Origin: Candidatus Staskawiczbacteria bacterium RIFCSPLOWO2_01_FULL_38_12b
Lineage (GTDB): Bacteria; Patescibacteriota; Minisyncoccia; Minisyncoccales; Staskawiczbacteraceae
Length of the DNA stretch: 18,168 nucleotides
Assembly (NCBI GenBank): GCA_001820255.1
Contig: MHPA01000030.1
Location: 15,189 to 33,356 of the forward strand
Direction of reading: 5' to 3'
The notes under the pieces are model-generated. The model saw nothing but the letters and a program-made list of their open reading frames with translations. It was not told the DNA's origin and ran no database searches. Made by a program: the position numbers and the translations under genes. Shown piece by piece: positions 6,919 through 12,198 of this stretch; position 1 is the first letter of the stretch, and each line of letters opens with the position of its first letter.

Positions 6919-7182
6919 CTATTTTTTAGTGAAGGAGTGAGCTTCGTTTTCTTCTCGTTCTTTCTCAAGGCGTTTTTCTATGCGATAAGCCCCGAAAAAG
7001 AATGCAGATGCGCCTAATGCCACAAATCCAGCAAAAAAGCTAAGAATTCCTGGCCAAGGCCAAAGACTTGCCTCCCCCTTTAAAGCCGAGGGTATTGGTA
7101 CAATGAGTATAAAGACACCTGCTACGCAAAAGAAAATAGCGTTAAAAAGTGTCGTGGGAGACATTCGTTCGTAAGATTTCAC
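6919..7182 (-). CDS. Small two-helix membrane protein
   Basis: An 87-residue protein with two hydrophobic segments (about residues 10-32 and 40-67) and a charged C-terminal tail (EKRLEKEREENEAHSFTKK). The start is GTG at 7182, overlapping the upstream gene's TGA in a GTGA junction, and is preceded by AAAGGAGG about 7 nt away, an unusually strong ribosome binding site for this window. No family is recognised. The two-gene unit with its own promoter and terminator suggests that both proteins act together in the membrane. Confidence 0.75.
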   Translation of the reverse strand: MKSYERMSPTTLFNAIFFCVAGVFILIVPIPSALKGEASLWPWPGILSFFAGFVALGASAFFFGAYRIEKRLEKEREENEAHSFTKK

Positions 7183-7673
7183 TGCGCACCTCCTTTGAAA
7201 AGATTAGATAGCGACTCAATCCACCCTTCATAGTAAGGTATAGACAATGTTACAATCCAAAGTCCAGTAAATGCAATAGGTAAAACATTTAAGAGCAAGT
7301 GAAATGTCGGGAAACTATTTATAGATTCCCAGCTCTTCCCACTGAATACGCGAAACACAAGTAAATCCTTATCGGGTGGCTCTACTGTCTTGAGGCAAGA
7401 TTGCCAATGGTCTATCCATTGTTGAGTTTTTAGGTTGATTGCCAACCAGAAAAAACCTAACGATAAACCCGCTACTCCGAGAATCAAATAGTATGGTTGT
7501 ATGCCAGGTTTCCCTATTTGCGTTGCCAAAAAAGAAAAACCAACCGCATTAATGGCAATGAACATTTGGCTTCGCGACCAACGCAATGTTACTTCAGTGT
7601 TACGGGACATGCAAATACCCGTGTACATGGCCTTCTGATCGTCAGTCATCTTGTGTGGTTGTGGCACATCCAT
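7179..7673 (-). CDS. Hypothetical membrane protein, three predicted helices
   Basis: From ATG 7673 the product has 164 residues (MDVPQPHKMTDDQ...). An ATG at 7682 is also open, but AAGGA lies 8 nt before 7673 and directly against 7682, so 7673 is preferred. After a hydrophilic 40-residue start come three hydrophobic segments: QMFIAINAVGFSFLATQI, YYLILGVAGLSLGFFWLAI and LLLNVLPIAFTGLWIVTLSI. The loop between the second and third contains WIDHW and a Cys. Composition is less Lys/Asn-rich than its neighbours, which hints at acquisition from elsewhere. No function is recognised. It is translationally coupled to the gene at 6919-7182. Confidence 0.75.
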   Translation of the reverse strand: MDVPQPHKMTDDQKAMYTGICMSRNTEVTLRWSRSQMFIAINAVGFSFLATQIGKPGIQPYYLILGVAGLSLGFFWLAINLKTQQWIDHWQSCLKTVEPPDKDLLVFRVFSGKSWESINSFPTFHLLLNVLPIAFTGLWIVTLSIPYYEGWIESLSNLFKGGAQ

Positions 7674-7733
7674 AGACAGCATCCTTTATGTAAAAGTGGT
7701 GTTGGCTTGTTAAAGATCTGGGCGAATGATTCT

Positions 7734-7762
7734 TTTATACCAAATATATTCTATTATGTAAA
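7734..7762 (-). promoter_or_regulatory. Promoter of the membrane-protein cassette
   Basis: On the minus strand TTTACA (7757-7762) is separated by 17 nt from TATAAA (7734-7739), with TGG before the -10 box. The predicted leader to 7673 is about 55 nt. The promoter begins just 7 nt after the end of the upstream yraN-like gene. Confidence 0.75.
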
Positions 7763-7768
7763 ATCTTC

Positions 7769-8179
7769 TTAACCTTCTACCACATTTCCAAAATAATGCA
7801 GTTTGGCGTTGCGCAACTCTTCATCTACCAAAATTCCAATAACATCAATTTGATGGGGTATATTCTGCGGATATTTATTTTTTTGCAGCCATATTTGGGC
7901 TAAGTTTTTTAACTTTTGTTGTTTTTTGTAATTAACGTGATCTTCAGGAAAAAAACTATCATCGCTACCGATGATAGTTTTTACTTCTACAAAATGAATG
8001 GTTTTGTCGGCGTGCGTAAAAAATTTAAATTTTTTGCGCGCAATAATATCTAGTTCTCCAAAAATTACCTGCCCGCACAGGCGGGTCCTCCAGTTTTTCC
8101 CCAGGATATTAAAGCCTTTCTTCACAAGATACTCACAAGCAAGCCGTTCTCCCAAATCTCCTAATTCCTTAGTGCCCAT
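7769..8179 (-). CDS. YraN/UPF0102 family nuclease-fold protein
   Basis: A 136-residue protein of the UPF0102 family, which has a Holliday-junction-resolvase-like PD-(D/E)xK fold. It has the family opening LGDLGERLACEYLVKKGF, the core GELDIIAR (Glu42, Asp44) and HFVEVKT with the catalytic E-x-K. The family is nearly universal in bacteria; a role in DNA processing is inferred from the fold. Between NWRTR and FGELDI, where the family normally runs NWR-x-R-x-GE-D, there are six extra residues (LCGQVI, 34-39) encoded by a palindromic GC-rich stretch. The catalytic residues remain in frame. Confidence 0.9.
   Translation of the reverse strand: MGTKELGDLGERLACEYLVKKGFNILGKNWRTRLCGQVIFGELDIIARKKFKFFTHADKTIHFVEVKTIIGSDDSFFPEDHVNYKKQQKLKNLAQIWLQKNKYPQNIPHQIDVIGILVDEELRNAKLHYFGNVVEG
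8063..8086. repeat. Palindromic insert inside the yraN-like gene
   Basis: CCCGC-ACAG-GCGGG (8072-8085) lies in CCTGCCCGCACAGGCGGG and belongs to the same CCTGCC.../...GGCAGG type as the palindrome at 9337-9358 and the repeat at 10157-10187. It coincides with the six additional codons. Confidence 0.7.
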
Positions 8180-8318
8180 GTTGTAAATTTTACAATTTTA
8201 AATTTTGTAATTTTATAAATAATTTCTTAATGACTAAATTTTTAAACTCGTCAAGTTTTAGAGATTAAAAAATTAATACATTATTTAAAAATTAAAAATT
8301 GGGAATTAAAAATTCAGT
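8180..8318. repeat. AT-rich spacer with repeated words
   Basis: No gene is seen. The word TTTTAAATTTTGTAATTTTA at 8195-8215 recurs around 9631, and AAAAATTAAAAATT words follow. This is the usual AT-rich filler of the window's spacers. Confidence 0.55.
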
Positions 8319-9278
8319 TTACTTTCCATTTTTCAAAGGAGGATATAATTGCTGGTCAATGATCCTTTCAAAACAAACCCGGCCGGGCGTATGATTCCAA
8401 TTTTGGAAAGTTTCACCTGGGTACATTGCGGGAACCGGTATTGATTTTGGATTATTTACTTTACTGTCTAAATTAAACGTGGCGCATAATTCAAACTGTA
8501 AATTTGCGGCATCTTTTATAGTATATTCATAACTTGCATAAGTTTCTGGATCTTTTGGGGCGGCATATCCGGAAATCGAATCATTTAAATCGGCTAATGT
8601 ATTTGGCAATACGCCTTTTCGTTGCCAATAATTTACCACCTGGTATTGAATGCCTTGCAAATCATTGGTTCTTTGCTGGTCAAATTGAGCTGACCGCGCC
8701 TTCATGGGTGAACCGACGATAAAAAATGCCCCGACCACCAATACTAAAATAACTCCTCCGCAAACAAAAGCAAAATATTTGGCCTTAGTTGATGGAACAG
8801 GGTGCCTTACATCATCTAAATAATACCAAAAAATAACCACCGCAACGAATAGTACCGAAAGAGCTTTTAAGATAAATCTGGCGGTTATTTCCCCTCCCAA
8901 AAAAGTGTTAATCACAAACACCAAATCCCCGATGATAACCAAAGCGGTAATAAAAAGCGTCAGATAAATCAGCCATTTTCTTATTTTAGAATCCCGCACC
9001 TGCGATTCTTTGGTGTAAATGTTATTTAAAAACCATGACACCAGCAAAAAAAGAGGGAATACGATGAACAAAGATGCCAAGGCAAACCTCATGGAACTGG
9101 TAAGTCCATAATTATAATTTAGCGCATCTGGAAAAAAGTAATTAACGTACTGCCAGCAAAGCGTGATAAAACTTATCGCTGACCAGTACAAGGTTACGAT
9201 GGCGAAAAGATGCAAAAACACATCACGGGGCAAATTTCTTTTTGGCGCAATTACTGGCGATTGAAAATTGTTTTCCAT
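8319..9278 (-). CDS. DUF5671-like membrane protein
   Basis: A 319-residue protein. The N-terminal half carries about five hydrophobic segments, starting LPRDVFLHLFAIVTLYWSAISFITLCWQYVNYFFPD, a pattern I associate with DUF5671 proteins common in CPR genomes. A further segment (AFVCGGVILVLVVGAFFIVG, about 170-189) leads into an extracytoplasmic domain of about 130 residues beginning SPMKARSAQFDQQRTNDLQGIQYQVVNYWQ, similar in layout to the soluble part of type IV pilin-like or sensor proteins. It contains two Cys (in ELCATF and RVCFER) that could form a disulfide. Function unknown. A TGCTATAAT extended -10 box lies upstream at 9306-9314. Confidence 0.8.
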   Translation of the reverse strand: MENNFQSPVIAPKRNLPRDVFLHLFAIVTLYWSAISFITLCWQYVNYFFPDALNYNYGLTSSMRFALASLFIVFPLFLLVSWFLNNIYTKESQVRDSKIRKWLIYLTLFITALVIIGDLVFVINTFLGGEITARFILKALSVLFVAVVIFWYYLDDVRHPVPSTKAKYFAFVCGGVILVLVVGAFFIVGSPMKARSAQFDQQRTNDLQGIQYQVVNYWQRKGVLPNTLADLNDSISGYAAPKDPETYASYEYTIKDAANLQFELCATFNLDSKVNNPKSIPVPAMYPGETFQNWNHTPGRVCFERIIDQQLYPPLKNGK

Positions 9279-9305
9279 ATTTTTAAAAATTAATTATTTT
9301 TACTT

Positions 9306-9314
9306 ATTATAGCA
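9306..9314 (-). promoter_or_regulatory. Extended -10 promoter TGCTATAAT
   Basis: The minus strand reads TGCTATAAT about 30 nt before the ATG at 9278. No good -35 box is found at 17 nt because that spot is the tRNA-like T-arm at 9329-9365, but the TGn extension can compensate. Confidence 0.6.
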
Positions 9315-9336
9315 CAAATGTGGACCTGGCGAGAAT

Positions 9337-9358
9337 CCCTGCCTGCCGGCAGGCAGGG
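9337..9358. repeat. Perfect 22-bp palindrome inserted in a tRNA T-loop
   Basis: CCCTGCCTGCC at 9337-9347 is followed at once by its exact reverse complement (9348-9358). Removing the inner 20 bp restores a perfect T-arm, GCGAG-TTCGATT-CTCGC, on the minus strand. It belongs to the CCTGCC/GGCAGG family also seen at 8068-8085 and 10157-10187. Confidence 0.85.
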
Positions 9359-9389
9359 AACTCGCATCTCCGCTTTGTCCCGATAGTTT

Positions 9390-9460
9390 TGGACCCAGGC
9401 AGAATCGGACTGCCGTCTCGTCAATGCGAATGACGCATCTTGCCACTGGACCATGGGCCC
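9390..9460 (-). tRNA. tRNA-Ala(CGC)
   Basis: Acceptor GGGCCCA pairs with TGGGTCC including the G3-U70 pair that marks tRNA-Ala. The anticodon arm CGTCA-TTCGCAT-TGACG gives anticodon CGC (codon GCG). The variable loop has four nt; the T-arm is GGCAG/CTGCC with loop TCCGATT, where C55 replaces the usual T. Discriminator A73 is present; CCA is not encoded. The D-stem is weak (three pairs). It lies inside the split tRNA-Ala-like gene. Confidence 0.85.
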
Positions 9461-9484
9461 ACCAAAACTATCGCAGATCCTCGC

Positions 9485-9583
9485 ATAAGGAATTTTATTT
9501 ATAAAATTCCTTATCGGGACGAATGTAACGCTCCGATAGCGAAGCTATCGAGAGTCCTCGTATAAATTTAACACATTAAATTT
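9485..9583. repeat. Series of perfect hairpins upstream of tRNA-Ala(CGC)
   Basis: Three perfect hairpins lie in a row: ATAAGGAATTTTAT with its complement (9485-9514, 14-bp stem, 2-nt loop), CGATAGC-GAA-GCTATCG (9535-9551) and TAAATTTAA-CACA-TTAAATTTA (9562-9583). TATCGGGAC (9512-9520) also pairs with GTCCCGATA (9377-9385) across the tRNA. The chain fills the space between the 5' tRNA half and the intact tRNA. Confidence 0.8.
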
Positions 9584-9690
9584 ATTGGGATAATGCCACT
9601 TTACTACAGGCCCAAGCGGTACGCGGGGAATTTTAAATTTTGTAATTTTAAATTTTTAAATAATTTTTAAATTTTCCAATTTCTAATTTG

Positions 9691-9761
9691 TCGGGCTGCT
9701 GGGATTTGCACCCAGGCTAAATCTTCCCGAAAGACTCGTGCTGCTTCTACACTACAGCCCG
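9691..9761 (-). tRNA. tRNA-Pro(CGG)
   Basis: Acceptor CGGGCTG pairs perfectly with CAGCCCG, including C1-G72, and A73 follows. D-arm GTGT-AGAAGCA-GCAC, anticodon arm AGTCT-TTCGGGA-AGATT (anticodon CGG, G37), T-arm CTGGG-TGCAAAT-CCCAG. The D-loop lacks the G18-G19 pair and the T-loop reads TGC instead of TTC, so the elbow contact is atypical. No CCA is encoded. Unlike its neighbours it has no surrounding tRNA halves. Confidence 0.87.
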
Positions 9762-9772
9762 CTCAATTTTTG

Positions 9773-10027
9773 TCGGGGCACTGAGAATCGAACTCGAGCT
9801 ACCCCAGTAGTAGAAACTGCGGTTTCACTACGGGGCAGGCACGACCCCAATCGCCTACATTTTTTTCTTTCGGGGAGCCGAGAATCGAACTCGAGCTACA
9901 TGACCCCCAGCCATGTGTACTACCTCTATACTACTCCCCGGTAAAAATGTAGGCGACTGGACACATGCGTATTTACCCCATAGAGAGCTTTGCTCTTCTA
10001 CTGGGGCTGCCTCTATACGACACCCCG
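9773..10027 (-). other. Split tRNA-Pro-like gene surrounding tRNA-Pro(GGG)
   Basis: 5' half (10027 down to about 10007): CGGGGTG, TC, GTATAGAGGCAG. 3' half (about 9801 to 9773): TAGC, T-arm TCGAG-TTCGATT-CTCAG, TGCCCCG, A73. The acceptor strands pair in all 7 positions (two wobbles). The 3' half is almost identical to the same part of the inner tRNA-Pro(GGG). In place of an anticodon arm each half carries a CCCC...GGGG hairpin (9802-9835; 9976-10006), and the outer arms CCCCAGTAG and CTACTGGGG are complementary between halves. TCGCCTACATTTTT (9851-9864) and its complement (9943-9956) bracket the inner tRNA. It may be an interrupted gene or two decayed copies. Confidence 0.5.
9870..9940 (-). 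tRNA. tRNA-Pro(GGG)
   Basis: Acceptor CGGGGAG pairs with CTCCCCG (C1-G72, typical of Pro) and A73 follows. D-arm GTAT-AGAGGTA-GTAC, anticodon arm CATGG-CTGGGGG-TCATG (anticodon GGG, G37), T-arm TCGAG-TTCGATT-CTCGG. All arms fold well. CCA is not encoded. The gene is exactly bracketed by a 14-bp inverted repeat and by the halves of a second tRNA-Pro-like sequence. Confidence 0.92.
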
Positions 10028-10210
10028 TTTTCACTAAATCCCAAATAACAAATTCCAAATCCCAAACAATACCAAAATTCAAATTTTTAAATATTAAAAA
10101 ACGTGAAAAGTTTTGGATTTTAGGTTTTAGTAGTTTGGATTTATTTGTAATTTGCCTGCCCGCCAAAGCCGTGGCGCAGGCGGGTAATTTTGTATTTGTG
10201 ATTTATGTCG
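10028..10210. repeat. Spacer with CPR-type word repeats and a GC-rich palindrome
   Basis: No gene is seen. AAATCCCAAAT / AATTCCAAATCCCAAAC words run from 10035 to 10080. At 10157-10187 CCTGCCCGCC and GGCGCAGGCGGG form an imperfect palindrome of the same family as 8068-8085 and 9337-9358. Confidence 0.65.
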
Positions 10211-11746
10211 CTATTTTACCCAATACTTGCTTTTTGTTTTTTCGTCTTCCTGTTTTTGAACCTCAACTTTTTCTTCCTTTGATTTTTCTGCCAATTCTTT
10301 TAACTTTTTATCTTCTAATTTTCCCAATGCTAAAATTTCTTTTTCTAAAAATACTTTAGTATTTTTCTTAGGATCATCTAGGACGTAACTTAATAAAACA
10401 TCTAAAATCTGCCCGATTTTCGGCCCAGGTTCTATGTTTAGCACATCCATAACGTTTTTTCCATTAATTTTCAGCATGCCAACTGAAATAGGATCTTGCG
10501 ACACCTTGTCAATAATATATTTTAAGTGGCGCAATTTGTAGGGCTCGGCTTTTGGAACGCCGCTTCCGATTCTATCAGCTTCCCGCACTTGCAACAATTC
10601 TTCTATGTTTTCCGGTCCGACATTGCGTACCAGCCGGCGAACCGAAGACTCTGTCACCTCATCGACATTGTAATAAAACATGTGCCACTTTACCAGCCTG
10701 GTAATTTTCTCTATGTCTTTATTGGAAAATTTCAACCTATGTAATATTTGAAATGCCATTTTGGCGCCAATCATTTCATGATTATAAAATGTAGACTCTT
10801 TGCCTTCGCCGACTTTTACGCGGGGCTTGCCGATGTCATGCAAAAGGGCGGCAATTCTCACATGTATATCAAATTTCTTTTTAGCAGTATATTCCAGCGC
10901 TCTTAAGGCGTGCTGGTAGCAATCGTAAATATGGTGCTTATTTTGGCCGACACCGTAATTTTCTTCCAATTCCGGCAATATGAATTTTAACAAATGCAAT
11001 TGGCGCAGCAATTCAATGCCATTAGCGGATGAAGGCGCCATAATGATTTTTATAAATTCATCGCGGACCCTTTCTTTTGAAACCGCTTCAATCCAAAGAC
11101 TGTTTTTTTTAATCGCTTGCGCGGTTTCTTTTTCAATTTCAAAATTCAACGTTGCAGCAAATCGTACTGCCCGCAACATTCTTAAGGCGTCTTCACCAAA
11201 CCGTTCATCGGGGTTGCCAACCGTTTTAATTATTTTTGCCTTTAAATCTTCTTGCCCGTCAAAAGGGTCAATAACCTTGAAACTTAAATCCTGAAGCTTA
11301 AAACTTTTTTTCGTTTTTTTTGTTTCATGTTTCATGTTCCATGTTGCATGATCAAGCGCCATGGCATTTACCGTAAAATCCCTTCGAGACAAATCCTCTT
11401 GTAAATTTTTTGCGTACGTTACCTGATCGGGATGGCGCTTATCAGAATATGTTGCTTCAGAACGGAATGTGGTAACTTCAATTTCTTTTAATTTCTCCTT
11501 GTCGCTATCAGTTCGCACCGTCACGGTTAAAAAGTTATTTTCGTAAAAACTGTCGGGAAATACTTTTTTGATTTGATCCGGGCGAGCCGAGGTGGTAATA
11601 TCCCAATCCTTGGGTTTTGTGCCAGCCCATTCGGCTCCGCTTAGAGCAAGTAAAAGATCGCGCACGCATCCGCCGACAATGTAGGCTTCAAAACCGCCGG
11701 CTTTAAGCTGGCTAATGATATTTTTTACTTCTTTGGGGATAGTCAT
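10211..11746 (-). CDS. cca: CCA-adding tRNA nucleotidyltransferase / poly(A) polymerase family
   Basis: This enzyme adds the 3'-CCA to tRNAs, needed here because the five intact tRNAs in the window do not encode it. Nucleotidyltransferase motifs: GGCVRD (25-30), the D-x-D pair DWD (47-49), RRDFTVNAMA (121-130) and DPFDGQ (160-165); then the RNA-binding part with GNPDERFGEDALRMLRAVRFA. An HD domain follows with HIYDCYQHALRAL and ALLHDIGKP, as in many bacterial class II enzymes. The C-terminal 40 residues are Lys/Glu-rich. Two stretches look foreign: residues 36-43 (between VRDLLLAL and KPKDWDI) and about 133-157, before VIDPFDGQ. Both keep the frame. The start is ATG 11746. Confidence 0.93.
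   Translation of the reverse strand: MTIPKEVKNIISQLKAGGFEAYIVGGCVRDLLLALSGAEWAGTKPKDWDITTSARPDQIKKVFPDSFYENNFLTVTVRTDSDKEKLKEIEVTTFRSEATYSDKRHPDQVTYAKNLQEDLSRRDFTVNAMALDHATWNMKHETKKTKKSFKLQDLSFKVIDPFDGQEDLKAKIIKTVGNPDERFGEDALRMLRAVRFAATLNFEIEKETAQAIKKNSLWIEAVSKERVRDEFIKIIMAPSSANGIELLRQLHLLKFILPELEENYGVGQNKHHIYDCYQHALRALEYTAKKKFDIHVRIAALLHDIGKPRVKVGEGKESTFYNHEMIGAKMAFQILHRLKFSNKDIEKITRLVKWHMFYYNVDEVTESSVRRLVRNVGPENIEELLQVREADRIGSGVPKAEPYKLRHLKYIIDKVSQDPISVGMLKINGKNVMDVLNIEPGPKIGQILDVLLSYVLDDPKKNTKVFLEKEILALGKLEDKKLKELAEKSKEEKVEVQKQEDEKTKSKYWVK
11276..11350. repeat. Heptamer repeat stretch inside the CCA-adding enzyme gene
   Basis: TTTCATG, TTTCATG, TTCCATG and TTGCATG follow one another at 11323-11350, then poly-T rich DNA to about 11300. 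On the coding strand this encodes the extra residues 133-157 between NAMALD and VIDPFDG, where the family normally has only a few residues. Confidence 0.65.
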
Positions 11747-11941
11747 AAAAAATTATTCTAATTATTCTAATTTCTAATTGTTCTAAATAATGACTAATCC
11801 CTAATTCCCAAAACCCTTTTGATATTTTGGATTTAGGATTTGATTAGGTTAATTAGCATAATTAGGTTAATTAGAAATTAGTTGTATTCTATCTTAAAAA
11901 TTGATTAATTTCAATTATTCTGGTAAAATATCATTAAACTT
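11747..11941. other. AT-rich divergent spacer
   Basis: No gene is seen. TAATTATTCTAATTTCTAATTGTTCTAA words and AATTAGGTTAATTAG words fill it. It separates the minus-strand CCA gene from the plus-strand genes and must hold their promoters, but no convincing -35/-10 pair was picked out. Confidence 0.4.
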
Positions 11942-12168
11942 GCCCTCGTGGTAAAAGTGAAATTTACCCAGCTGCGCCTTGCCTCCATGGTGAAATGCCT
12001 GCCCGCCATTGCCAAGCCCCCATGTTGAAATGGATATCATAACAGGCTTCGAACCTGTTGTTGGGAGTTCGAATCTCTCTGGGGGCACAAGGTAAGACTT
12101 TGGCAGGCAAGGACATGCACCCAGCTTCAAGCCAGTTATTGTAACTTCGAGTCCTGCCGAGGGCACCA
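11942..12168 (+). other. Split tRNA-like gene surrounding tRNA-Arg(TCG)
   Basis: 5' half (11942-11966): GCCCTCG, TG, D-arm GTAA-AAGTGAAAT-TTAC. 3' half (about 12141-12168): GTAAC-TTCGAGT-CCTGC, CGAGGGC, A73 and CCA. The acceptor strands pair perfectly over 7 bp and the D-stem is perfect, but the T-stem has two mismatches. A second 5'-like fragment, GCCTCCATGGTGAAATG, starts at 11981. Inverted repeats bracket the inner tRNA: CCTTGCCT (11977-11984) with AGGCAAGG (12105-12112), and TGCCAA (12010-12015) with TTGGCA (12100-12105). ACCCAGCT occurs both after the 5' D-arm and in the 3' half. The amino acid of the outer tRNA is unclear. Confidence 0.45.
12016..12087 (+). tRNA. tRNA-Arg(TCG)
   Basis: Acceptor GCCCCCA pairs with TGGGGGC and A73 follows. 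The anticodon arm ACAGG-CTTCGAA-CCTGT gives anticodon TCG, reading CGN Arg codons. The T-loop is TTCGAAT. The D-arm is AT-rich with TTGA and TCA pairing. No CCA is encoded. It lies between the halves of another tRNA-like sequence. Confidence 0.9.
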
Positions 12169-12198
12169 TTAGTAATTTAAAAATCAAAATTTAAAATT

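Larger units (their letters stand above)
9321..9613 (-). other. Split tRNA-Ala-like gene surrounding tRNA-Ala(CGC)
   Basis: 5' half (9613 down to about 9589): GGGCCTG, TA, then a D-arm GTAA-AGTGGCA-TTAT. 3' half (about 9371 to 9321): variable GAGAT, T-arm GCGAG/CTCGC with loop TTCGATT, acceptor CAGGTCC and A73. The two acceptor strands pair in all 7 positions, including G3-U70, the tRNA-Ala identity pair, although separated by about 290 nt. No anticodon arm joins the halves. Between them lie perfect hairpins at 9562-9583, 9535-9551 and 9485-9514, and the intact tRNA-Ala(CGC), bracketed by CGATAGTTTTGG (9381-9392) and its complement (9462-9473). The T-loop holds a 20-bp palindromic insert. It may be an interrupted gene or eroded copies. 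Confidence 0.5.

Noticed and set aside
9321..9613. Group I intron in a tRNA gene
   Set aside because: No P7/P3 core sequence or GTP-binding pattern could be recognised, and the intervening DNA contains a complete tRNA.
9805..9835. Anticodon CTA (amber suppressor) tRNA on the minus strand
   Set aside because: A TTCTACT loop can be drawn, but the D-arm is missing and the stem is better explained as the long CCCC...GGGG hairpin of a tRNA half.
10028..10210. Integrative element attachment site next to tRNA-Pro
   Set aside because: No integrase gene and no direct duplicate of a tRNA 3' end at a suitable distance in this window.
9738..10359. Overlapping frames on both strands through the tRNA-Pro cluster
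   Set aside because: They translate tRNA genes (for example RESNSSY-type strings, a known artefact of tRNA T-arms) and repeat spacers.
12120..12168. tRNA with anticodon TCA (opal suppressor or recoded UGA)
   Set aside because: CTTCAAG can be read as an anticodon loop, but no matching 5' stem exists and TGA acts as a stop in this window, for example at the end of the membrane gene at 7179.
11915..12187. 90-codon minus-strand frame across the tRNA-Arg region
   Set aside because: It is the antisense of tRNA-Arg and its flanking tRNA-like halves; the protein has no coherent character.
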